Translations under genes and position numbers: made by a program
From: Bacteroidota bacterium
GTDB lineage: Bacteria; Bacteroidota; Bacteroidia; Chitinophagales; Chitinophagaceae
DNA: 64,000 bases
Assembly (NCBI GenBank): GCA_947487525.1
Contig: CANKWR010000003.1
Span: forward strand, 1-64,000
Direction: 5' to 3'
Shown here: piece by piece, positions 30,053 through 37,426 of the stretch
Layout: each line of letters opens with the position of its first letter
Position numbering within the stretch: the stretch's first letter is position 1
Notes under the pieces: model-generated
The model's input: only the letters and a program-made list of their open reading frames with translations
Databases searched by the model: none
What the model was told of the DNA's origin: nothing

Positions 30053-30643
30053 TTAATCTCCAATGTTGTATTGTGCAAAAAACAGCTTTTTCAACCGCAA
30101 CAAACATTTATATTTTTGGTTTTTGGCATTGTCTGAATTGGTGTATCCAAATTCTGCCGCTAAAGCTTGCATGTCCTTTTTATTCAAATAATACCCCTCT
30201 AACAAACTTTTGCAGGGTTCCCCAAGGCTGTTAAGTGCCCTGTCCATAATTGCAAAAGCAGCATCTTTTTTTGCAAAGTCGTCCATATCTATCTCCACCG
30301 ATACGGATTCTTCCTCGGTACTTAAGGGAGCGCTGTACTTCCCCATTTGTTGTAACCTTTTGAGCCAGAGGTGTTTACAAATAGAAAATAGGTAGGTTTT
30401 TATTTGACAGGTAAGTGAAAATGAGTCGGTTTGTACTTTTTCATACAAAGTAATCATCGCTTCCTGAAAAACATCCCTTGCATCATCCAAAGAGCCGTTA
30501 TTGTTGGTAACGAAATGCTGAATCATACCAAAATGGCTCTTATATAGCGCTTCTACCGCTCTAGAGTCATTGTTTGCGAGCCCTTTTAAAAGGGCTTGTT
30601 CGTTGTATTCGGCTTTCAATAGATTAATACTTTGTGAGGTCAA
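30053..30643 (-). CDS. RNA polymerase sigma factor, sigma-70 family (ECF-like)
   Basis: ALYKSHFGMIQHFVTNNNGSLDDARDVFQEAMITLYEKV region 2 pattern; C-terminal region-4-like segment. Confidence 0.85.
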   Translation of the reverse strand: MTSQSINLLKAEYNEQALLKGLANNDSRAVEALYKSHFGMIQHFVTNNNGSLDDARDVFQEAMITLYEKVQTDSFSLTCQIKTYLFSICKHLWLKRLQQMGKYSAPLSTEEESVSVEIDMDDFAKKDAAFAIMDRALNSLGEPCKSLLEGYYLNKKDMQALAAEFGYTNSDNAKNQKYKCLLRLKKLFFAQYNIGD

Positions 30644-30755
30644 AAGTAACCCAAATTGCTTATTTAATTTATTTTTTGCTTTTTTGAGGTACTGGGGGTT
30701 ACCTTTTAGCAGTTTCTGTATTAAAAGTATAAATTAATAATTAAAACCTTTCCAA

Positions 30756-30938
30756 ATGAAAAAAGTATTCGCAATTTTCGCTATCGCTGCATTAACTGCT
30801 TGTGGTGGTGCTTCAACTGAAGCAAAAACTGACACTGCTGCTACACCGGTAGACACTGCTTCTACATCTGTAGACACTGCTGCTAAAGCTTTAGATACTG
30901 CTGCTAAAGCGGTTGATACTGCTGCTAAGAAGAAGTAA
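30756..30938 (+). CDS. Small alanine-rich heptad-repeat lipoprotein
   Basis: 60 aa; lipobox LTAC; tandem (V/L)DTAAKA-type heptads; C-terminal KKK. Confidence 0.75.
   Translation: MKKVFAIFAIAALTACGGASTEAKTDTAATPVDTASTSVDTAAKALDTAAKAVDTAAKKK
30850..30935 (+). repeat. Imperfect 21-nt tandem repeat encoding heptads
   Basis: GTAGACACTGCTTCTACATCT / GTAGACACTGCTGCTAAAGCT / TTAGATACTGCTGCTAAAGCG / GTTGATACTGCTGCTAAGAAG. Confidence 0.8.
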
Positions 30939-31036
30939 TTAAACTTATTGGACTATTGGTCCTGAGTGGGGAAACCCATTCTAAAAGCTTGCCAACCAGT
31001 AGTTATCGAACAATTTTCATATGGCAAGCAATCGTT

Positions 31037-31068
31037 AAGCCGCCCTGTTTCAACAGGGGGGCTTTTTT
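31037..31068 (+). terminator. Intrinsic terminator downstream of the small lipoprotein gene
   Basis: AAGCCGCCCTG-TTTCAA-CAGGGGGGCTT then T-tract; one internal mismatch. Confidence 0.85.
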
Positions 31069-31116
31069 TATTTTGGGCCTTTTAAAGAATTTAAAGGCAA
31101 TGAAGATCTACACATC

Positions 31117-31136
31117 AGATGCATGCGCATCTTTTT
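31117..31136 (+). terminator. Second terminator-like hairpin
   Basis: AGATGC-ATGC-GCATCT followed by TTTT. Confidence 0.5.
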
Positions 31137-31141
31137 AAATT

Positions 31142-31166
31142 CAAAGTCCCTGGGGGACTTTGTTTT
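31142..31166 (+). terminator. Third terminator-like hairpin
   Basis: CAAAGTCCC-TGG-GGGACTTTG followed by TTTT. Confidence 0.6.
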
Positions 31167-31297
31167 CCTTATGCTAGGTCTTTCTTCTTCAAATTTAAAT
31201 GAGCATAATAAAAACCTCTTTGCATCATATATACGAATAATTGTTAGTAAAATGTAAAAAACTTTGCTGTTTTAGCCTAAAATAGGGGTTTTTAGCC

Positions 31298-31305
31298 TAT
31301 ATTTG
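31298..31305 (+). promoter_or_regulatory. Putative Bacteroidota -7 promoter element of the aromatic leader/pheA operon
   Basis: TATATTTG matches TAnnTTTG, 7 nt before the leader ATG; no clear -33 element. Confidence 0.55.
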
Positions 31306-31312
31306 TGCTACG

Positions 31313-31396
31313 ATGAAAGCAAATAGCAACTGGTTTTACTTTTTCTTTTATTTCTACTTTAATCAAAGTAGCCGGGTAGTATTTGTAACAGCATAA
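31313..31396 (+). CDS. Aromatic amino acid (Phe/Tyr) attenuator leader peptide MKANSNWFYFFFYFYFNQSSRVVFVTA
   Basis: ATG AAA GCA AAT AGC AAC TGG TTT TAC TTT TTC TTT TAT TTC TAC TTT ... GCA TAA; ten consecutive aromatic codons just upstream of an intrinsic terminator and pheA. Confidence 0.9.
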   Translation: MKANSNWFYFFFYFYFNQSSRVVFVTA

Positions 31397-31446
31397 ACGA
31401 AATAACTAAATATACCATCCCGGCCTAAACAGCCGGGATTTTTTTT
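31354..31446 (+). promoter_or_regulatory. Transcription attenuator: leader hairpin, antiterminator arms and terminator
   Basis: Hairpin CTACTTT-aatc-AAAGTAG (31354-31371). Antiterminator GCCGGG (31371-31376) with CCCGGC (31419-31424), plus GTAT (31379-31382) with ATAC (31412-31415). Terminator ATCCCGGC-CTAAACA-GCCGGGAT + T-tract (31417-31446). Confidence 0.85.
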
Positions 31447-31449
31447 GAC

Positions 31450-32289
31450 ATGATGAACAAAAAAGTGACGATACAAGGATATGAGGGTAGTTTCCACCAA
31501 GTGGCAGCAAGGCAGTTTTTTGGCAAAACGGTCAAAGTGATTACTTGTGATACGTTTAGGGAAGTGGTGAAAATAGGGGCAGATCCTACACAATCGGATG
31601 GGGCAGTGATGGCGATAGAAAACTCTATTGCCGGAAGTATTTTGCCTAATTACAATTTATTGCAAAAAAGCAATTTAAAAGTGATAGGGGAAGTGTACTT
31701 ATCAATTAGTCAAAACTTAATGGCGAATCCTGGCGTAAAACTTTCGGACATCAAGGAAGTGCATAGCCACCCAATGGCAATTTTACAATGTTTGGATTAT
31801 TTGGAAGAACATCATTTCAAATTAGTAGAGTCAGAAGATACCGCATTAAGTGCAAAATTGGTACATCAACATAAAATCAAACATACTGCAGCTATTGCTA
31901 GTAAGTTGGCAGCACAGTTGTATAATTTGGAAATTATTGCTCCTGATATTCATACGTTGAAAAATAATATCACCCGCTTTTTAATATTAGTGCCAGCGAA
32001 AGCAAACGTAAATGTGGAAGACGCAAATAAAGCATCTATCTACTTTCAAACAGATCACTCTAAAGGGATTCTTTCCAAGGTATTGGCAACCATTGCAAAG
32101 GGTGGAGTGAACTTAAGCAAACTTCAAAGTATGCCTATTCCAGGGAGTACTTTTAAGTATGGATTTTATTTGGATTTAGAATTTGAAAATAATAAACAAA
32201 TTAAAAAAGTATTGGAGGCTGTCAATGACATGACCAATAGTTTCAAAGTTTTTGGATTGTATAAAAAAGGTAAAGTGGTAAAAGGCTAA
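31450..32289 (+). CDS. pheA: Prephenate dehydratase with ACT domain
   Basis: IQGYEGSFHQVAARQFFG, AIENSIAGSILPNYNLL, NNITRFLIL, ACT SIYFQTDHSKGILSKVLATIAKGGVNLSKLQSMPI. Confidence 0.93.
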   Translation: MMNKKVTIQGYEGSFHQVAARQFFGKTVKVITCDTFREVVKIGADPTQSDGAVMAIENSIAGSILPNYNLLQKSNLKVIGEVYLSISQNLMANPGVKLSDIKEVHSHPMAILQCLDYLEEHHFKLVESEDTALSAKLVHQHKIKHTAAIASKLAAQLYNLEIIAPDIHTLKNNITRFLILVPAKANVNVEDANKASIYFQTDHSKGILSKVLATIAKGGVNLSKLQSMPIPGSTFKYGFYLDLEFENNKQIKKVLEAVNDMTNSFKVFGLYKKGKVVKG

Positions 32290-32291
32290 TT

Positions 32292-33455
32292 ATGAACCTA
32301 ACATTATCAAATAGATTAGATGGGATTGGTGAATATTATTTCGCTACCAAATTGCGTGAAATTGATGAACTCAATAAAGCAGGAAAGCAAATAATTAATT
32401 TGGGCATTGGAAGTCCCGATTTGCCTCCGCATCCATCTGTGCTAGCTACTTTAAATGAAGAAGCTGCAAAAGAAAATGTACACGGTTATCAATCCTATAA
32501 GGGCTCTCCAGTTTTGAGAGAAGCTATTGCCGAGTGGTATAAAAAGTATTATCATGTTGATAATATTAATCCAGCAACAGAAGTGCTTCCATTACTCGGG
32601 AGCAAGGAAGGGATCATGCATATTTGTATGACCTATTTAAATGAAGGTGATCAGGTGTTAATTCCAAACCCGGGTTATCCTACCTACACAAGCGCAGTTA
32701 AATTAGCAGGGGGCACTCCGCTATACTATGAGTTGACTGCCGAAAACAATTGGGCGCCTGACTTTGAAAATCTAGAAAAATCAGATTTATCAAAAGTGAA
32801 ATTGATGTGGGTGAACTATCCACACATGCCTACAGGTCAAATGCCAACTAAAGCACTCTTTGAAAAATTAGTAGCATTTGGTAAGCAGCATCAAATATTA
32901 ATTTGTCACGACAATCCTTATGCATTCATCTTGAATGATCAACCTGAAAGTTTATTAGCAGTAGAAGGAGCAAAGGAAGTGGTGATTGAATTAAACTCTT
33001 TAAGCAAAAGCCAAAACATGGCAGGTTGGAGAGTAGGTATGTTGATTGCTGCCGAAGAAAGAGTCAACGAAGTATTAAGATTTAAATCCAATATGGATAG
33101 TGGGATGTTTTTACCTGTGCAATTAGCAGCGGCAAAAGCATTAAGCTTAACTAAATCTTGGTATGATTCAGTAAATCAAGTTTATACCGAACGTCGTGAA
33201 AAAGTGTATGAATTATTAGACACATTAGGTTGTGCTTATTCAACACAACAAGTAGGGATGTTTGTTTGGGCTAAAATTCCAGCCACATATAAAGATGGAT
33301 ATGCATTAAGCGATAAGGTATTGTATGATGCGAATGTCTTTATTACACCAGGTGGTATTTTTGGTTCTGCAGGTAATAATTACATCCGTGTGAGCTTATG
33401 CAGTTCAATGGAGAAATTTAATGAAGCAATTAAAAGAGTGAAAGCATGCGTTTAG
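32292..33455 (+). CDS. PLP-dependent class I/II aminotransferase, probably aromatic
   Basis: NLGIGSPDLPPHPSV, PNPGYPTYTSAV, ELNSLSKSQNMAGWRVG (PLP lysine); operon position between pheA and tyrA. Confidence 0.9.
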   Translation: MNLTLSNRLDGIGEYYFATKLREIDELNKAGKQIINLGIGSPDLPPHPSVLATLNEEAAKENVHGYQSYKGSPVLREAIAEWYKKYYHVDNINPATEVLPLLGSKEGIMHICMTYLNEGDQVLIPNPGYPTYTSAVKLAGGTPLYYELTAENNWAPDFENLEKSDLSKVKLMWVNYPHMPTGQMPTKALFEKLVAFGKQHQILICHDNPYAFILNDQPESLLAVEGAKEVVIELNSLSKSQNMAGWRVGMLIAAEERVNEVLRFKSNMDSGMFLPVQLAAAKALSLTKSWYDSVNQVYTERREKVYELLDTLGCAYSTQQVGMFVWAKIPATYKDGYALSDKVLYDANVFITPGGIFGSAGNNYIRVSLCSSMEKFNEAIKRVKACV

Positions 33456-34285
33456 CAGTCATTGGTATTGGTTTAATGGGAGGTTCATTGGCATTGTCAT
33501 TGAAAAAAAAAGGATTTATATCCCATGTAATTGGCGTGGACAATAATCCCGACCACCAAGCCGAGGCATTGCGATTGGGTATTGTAGATGAAATTAGGAC
33601 GCTTACAGAAGCCGTAAAATTATCTGACATCATTGCCATTGCAACGCCAGTAAATATTGCTGAAAAACTATTGCCTTCGGTTTTAGATTTAGTTGACCAA
33701 CAAATCGTTTTTGATTTAGGATCCACCAAAGAAGCAGTTGCGCAGATAGCCAGTGCGCATGCTAAAAAAGGAAGATTTGTTCCTACACATCCAATGTGGG
33801 GAACTGAGTTTAGTGGTCCTAGTGCTGCACAAAGCGATGCTTTTGAAAACAAAGCAACGGTAATATGCAATATGGAACAAGTGGATGCAGATGCGCTATC
33901 AACAGTAGTGCGATTGTATGAAACCTTGGGAATGCATATTGTTTCCATGAATGCTACTAAGCATGACATTCATGTGGCTTATGTGAGTCATATCTCACAT
34001 ATCACTTCTTTTGCATTGGCGAATACCGTGTTGGAGAAGGAAAGAGAATCGGATAATATATTTGAGTTGGCGAGTGGTGGTTTTGACAGTACGGTGCGTT
34101 TGGCAAAGTCCAATGCAGCAACCTGGGTGCCCATCTTTATGCAAAACAAAGAAAATGTATTAGACGTTTTAAATGAGCATATCACGCAGCTTAAAAAATT
34201 CAAGTCTTGTTTGGAAAAAGAAAACTTTGAATATTTAGCTGAATTGATTGAAAATGCAAATGGGATCACAAGAATCTTAAAATAA
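33446..34285 (+). CDS. tyrA: Prephenate dehydrogenase
   Basis: AVIGIGLMGGSLALSLKKKG, FDLGSTKEAV, THPMWGTEFSGPSAA; overlaps the preceding ORF by 10 nt. Confidence 0.9.
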   Translation: MRLAVIGIGLMGGSLALSLKKKGFISHVIGVDNNPDHQAEALRLGIVDEIRTLTEAVKLSDIIAIATPVNIAEKLLPSVLDLVDQQIVFDLGSTKEAVAQIASAHAKKGRFVPTHPMWGTEFSGPSAAQSDAFENKATVICNMEQVDADALSTVVRLYETLGMHIVSMNATKHDIHVAYVSHISHITSFALANTVLEKERESDNIFELASGGFDSTVRLAKSNAATWVPIFMQNKENVLDVLNEHITQLKKFKSCLEKENFEYLAELIENANGITRILK

Positions 34286-34319
34286 GAGATTCTTATTAAA
34301 GAAAAGTAAAAACAACAAA

Positions 34320-36152
34320 ATGAAGAAAACAGAAGAGATGGATACAAAAAATGATTTAATAGAAGCCGTAAAGACAAAAAAGACTTTTGCGGAATTAGGG
34401 GTGAACGAACAATTGGTAAAATCAGTTACCGAATTAGGCTATACCCATGCAACTGAAATTCAAGAGCGTTCTATTCCGGTATTAATTAGCGGAACAAAGG
34501 ATTTTATTGGACTAGCGCAAACAGGTACTGGTAAAACAGCCGCTTTTGGTTTGCCATTAATTCAATTAATTAAAACAGCCGATAAGCATCCTCAAGCATT
34601 AGTGGTTTGTCCAACACGTGAATTGTGTATGCAAATTGTAAACGAAATTAACTTGTTTAAAAAACATGTTGCTGGCGTACAAGTATTAGCAGTATACGGT
34701 GGCACCTCTATTGGAATGCAAATTAGAGATTTGAAAAGAGGCGTACAAATTATTGTAGCTACACCAGGTCGTTTAATTGACTTAATTGAGCGTAAGGCAA
34801 TTAACCTCGAGCAAATTGAATATGTAGTATTGGATGAGGCAGATGAAATGTTGAACATGGGATTCCAAGAAGACATTGAATTTATCTTAAAGAATACGCC
34901 TAATCGTGAAAGTATTTGGTTATTTAGTGCAACGATGCCAACTGAAATTAGAAAAGTAAGCAAGCGTTACATGAAAGAGCCAGTGGAAGTAACCATTGGG
35001 AAAGTAAATGCAACCAATAAAAGTATTGATCACCAATATTATGTTACCTCGGCGCAATATCGTTATGAAACTTTAAAGAGAATCATTGACTTTAACCCAG
35101 GTATTTATGGTATTATTTTTACACGTACCAAAGCCGATGCACAAGATGTTTCAGCCCGTTTAACACGTGAGGGTTATGATATTGATGCCATCCATGGTGA
35201 CTTGACACAACAACAACGTGATAGAGTCATGGGACAATTTAGAGATAAGACTTTACAATTGTTAATTGCAACGGACGTTGCTGCAAGAGGTATTGACGTA
35301 AAAGGAATTACACACGTCATTAACTACGAATTACCAGACGACGTGGAAGTGTATACGCACCGAAGTGGTCGTACTGGTCGTGCAGGTAGCCAAGGTATTT
35401 GTATTTCTATTGTCCATGCAAGAGAATCTTACCGTTTACGCCAAATTGAGAATATCAATAAAAGTACTTTCCATAAATTAGATATCCCAAGTGGTAAGGA
35501 TGTTTGTAGAAAACAATTCTTCCATGTAATGGATAAATTAATGTCAACTGACGTAAGCCACGGTGATTATGAAACTTATGTACCTATGCTTGCAGAGAAA
35601 TTTGCAGACATGACGAAAGAGGAAATTTTAAAGCGCGTAGCTGCTTTGGAGTTTAACCGTTTCTTGGCGTATTATGAAAATGCAGCGGACTTAAATATCC
35701 GTGCTGCTGAAAAAGGCCGTCGTGATGTAGGTGGTATGCAAGATCGCAACAGAGAAAGAGGACGCAACGAATATTCAGATCGCAGAAGCGGTGGAGATAG
35801 ATCTAATGAAAGATCCAATGATCGTGGTGACCGTGGCGATAGAGGGGATGGTCGTGGCCGCACAGCGAATCGTGCTAGCGCTGGAGCTACCCGTTTATTT
35901 GTAAACCTGGGCACGAAAGATGGTTTTTATAAAGCTAGTTTCTTACAATTTGTTTTAGACATGAGCGACTTGAAAAAAGAAGTGTTGGGTAAAATTGATA
36001 TGAGAGACATGAATAGCTGGATTGAAATTGAATCAGGATCTGCTAAAAAAATGATTAATGCCTTAGATGGCAAAAGTTATAAAGGACGTCGTATTCGTAT
36101 GAACGATGCAGACAGCGGTGGTCCGAGAGGGTTTAATAATAACGAAGGATAA
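34320..36152 (+). CDS. DEAD-box RNA helicase with RNA-binding C-terminus
   Basis: AQTGTGKTAAFGLP, VLDEADEMLNMGF, SATMP, HRSGRTGRAG, R/G/D-rich linker, DbpA-like C-terminal domain. Confidence 0.95.
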   Translation: MKKTEEMDTKNDLIEAVKTKKTFAELGVNEQLVKSVTELGYTHATEIQERSIPVLISGTKDFIGLAQTGTGKTAAFGLPLIQLIKTADKHPQALVVCPTRELCMQIVNEINLFKKHVAGVQVLAVYGGTSIGMQIRDLKRGVQIIVATPGRLIDLIERKAINLEQIEYVVLDEADEMLNMGFQEDIEFILKNTPNRESIWLFSATMPTEIRKVSKRYMKEPVEVTIGKVNATNKSIDHQYYVTSAQYRYETLKRIIDFNPGIYGIIFTRTKADAQDVSARLTREGYDIDAIHGDLTQQQRDRVMGQFRDKTLQLLIATDVAARGIDVKGITHVINYELPDDVEVYTHRSGRTGRAGSQGICISIVHARESYRLRQIENINKSTFHKLDIPSGKDVCRKQFFHVMDKLMSTDVSHGDYETYVPMLAEKFADMTKEEILKRVAALEFNRFLAYYENAADLNIRAAEKGRRDVGGMQDRNRERGRNEYSDRRSGGDRSNERSNDRGDRGDRGDGRGRTANRASAGATRLFVNLGTKDGFYKASFLQFVLDMSDLKKEVLGKIDMRDMNSWIEIESGSAKKMINALDGKSYKGRRIRMNDADSGGPRGFNNNEG

Positions 36153-36164
36153 TTTAAATTGATT

Positions 36165-36203
36165 AACGAGTCCTTGATATAATGAATTGAGGACTCGTTT
36201 TTA
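36165..36203 (+). terminator. Intrinsic terminator after the DEAD-box helicase
   Basis: AACGAGTCCT ... AGGACTCGTT TTT. Confidence 0.75.
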
Positions 36204-36263
36204 CATTTTTTGGAAACGAAAAGAGTGCAAGCTATTAAATACTAAATACTAAAATTAGTTAAA

Positions 36264-37349
36264 ATGGGAACCTTAACTGAACAACAACAAAAAGTAAGCG
36301 CATTATTAAAAAAAGCGCCATTTATTATATCTGGTCCTTGTAGTGCAGAAACCGAAGAACAAGTAATGGCAACTGCTAGAGGCTTAGCGGCTACTGGTAA
36401 AGTAGACATTATGCGTGCAGGTATTTGGAAGCCAAGAACCCGTCCTGGAAGTTTTGAAGGGATCGGTACCAAAGGGTTGCCTTGGTTGCAACAAGCAAAA
36501 AAGGAAACTGGTATCCCTGTTGCGGTGGAAGTGGCTACAGGTAAACAAGTGGAAGATGCCTTGCATTTTGATGTGGATGTTTTATGGGTAGGTGCCCGTA
36601 CCACTGTAAACCCTTTTAGTGTGCAAGAAATTGCAGATGCTTTAAAGGGGGTAAAAGTCCCAGTGTTAATTAAGAATCCATTAAACCCCGACTTAGAATT
36701 ATGGGTAGGTGGAATGGAGCGTATTGCAAAAGCGGGTATTGAAGATTTAGGATTAATCCACAGAGGATTTAGTTCTTATGGCAATACGGAGTTCCGCAAT
36801 GCACCTATGTGGCATTTAGCCATTGAAATGAAACGTCGTTTTCCGAATGTTCCCATGATTAATGATCCTTCCCATATTTGTGGAAGAAGAGATATTTTAC
36901 AATCTGTGGCACAACAAGCCATTGACCTTGATTTTGATGGTTTAATTATTGAGTCACATGTTGATCCAGATAATGCCTGGAGTGATGCGAAGCAACAAAT
37001 CACACCAGAAGTTTTAAAGTCGATGTTGGATAGTATGCATTGGAGAAAAGAAACAGTTCAAAATGCAGATTTCCAAAGTGCATTGGAAGCAATGCGTCAG
37101 CAAATTAATCAATTAGACGACGAATTGTTGCAAGTATTGTCTACGCGTATGAAAGTGGCACAAAAAATTGGGGAGTATAAAAAGAACAATGATATTACCA
37201 TTTTACAAACCAATCGTTGGAATGAAATTTTAGATAGAGCGGTTTCAAAAGGAAATAAATTAGGCTTAAGCGATGATTTCGTTACTAAATATATGGACGC
37301 AGTGCATATGGAAAGTATCAATCAACAAAATAAAGTAATGAATAGCTAG
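36264..37349 (+). CDS. Bifunctional 3-deoxy-7-phosphoheptulonate synthase / chorismate mutase type II
   Basis: SGPCSAETEEQV, MRAGIWKPRTRPGSFEG, HRGFSSY, INDPSHICGRRD; C-terminal AroQ domain MRQQINQLDDELLQVLSTRMKVAQKIGEYKK. Confidence 0.93.
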   Translation: MGTLTEQQQKVSALLKKAPFIISGPCSAETEEQVMATARGLAATGKVDIMRAGIWKPRTRPGSFEGIGTKGLPWLQQAKKETGIPVAVEVATGKQVEDALHFDVDVLWVGARTTVNPFSVQEIADALKGVKVPVLIKNPLNPDLELWVGGMERIAKAGIEDLGLIHRGFSSYGNTEFRNAPMWHLAIEMKRRFPNVPMINDPSHICGRRDILQSVAQQAIDLDFDGLIIESHVDPDNAWSDAKQQITPEVLKSMLDSMHWRKETVQNADFQSALEAMRQQINQLDDELLQVLSTRMKVAQKIGEYKKNNDITILQTNRWNEILDRAVSKGNKLGLSDDFVTKYMDAVHMESINQQNKVMNS

Positions 37350-37426
37350 TGGATGCGGGCGCTACATCATTGAGTAAAATCAAAAAGTAGATTCAGTCAA
37401 ATTAGCGTTGAAAAATAAAGAGAATA

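Noticed and set aside
31363-31593. 76-aa minus-strand ORF over the leader and pheA start
   Set aside because: Antisense to the leader/terminator and to clearly coding pheA; no family resemblance.
35672-35914. 80-aa minus-strand Arg/Ser/Pro-rich ORF
   Set aside because: Antisense of the helicase R/G/D-rich linker; low-complexity artefact.
36222-36264. Possible second attenuator upstream of the DAHP synthase gene
   Set aside because: Only a short AAATACTAAATACTA repeat; no leader ORF rich in aromatic codons and no terminator before 36264.
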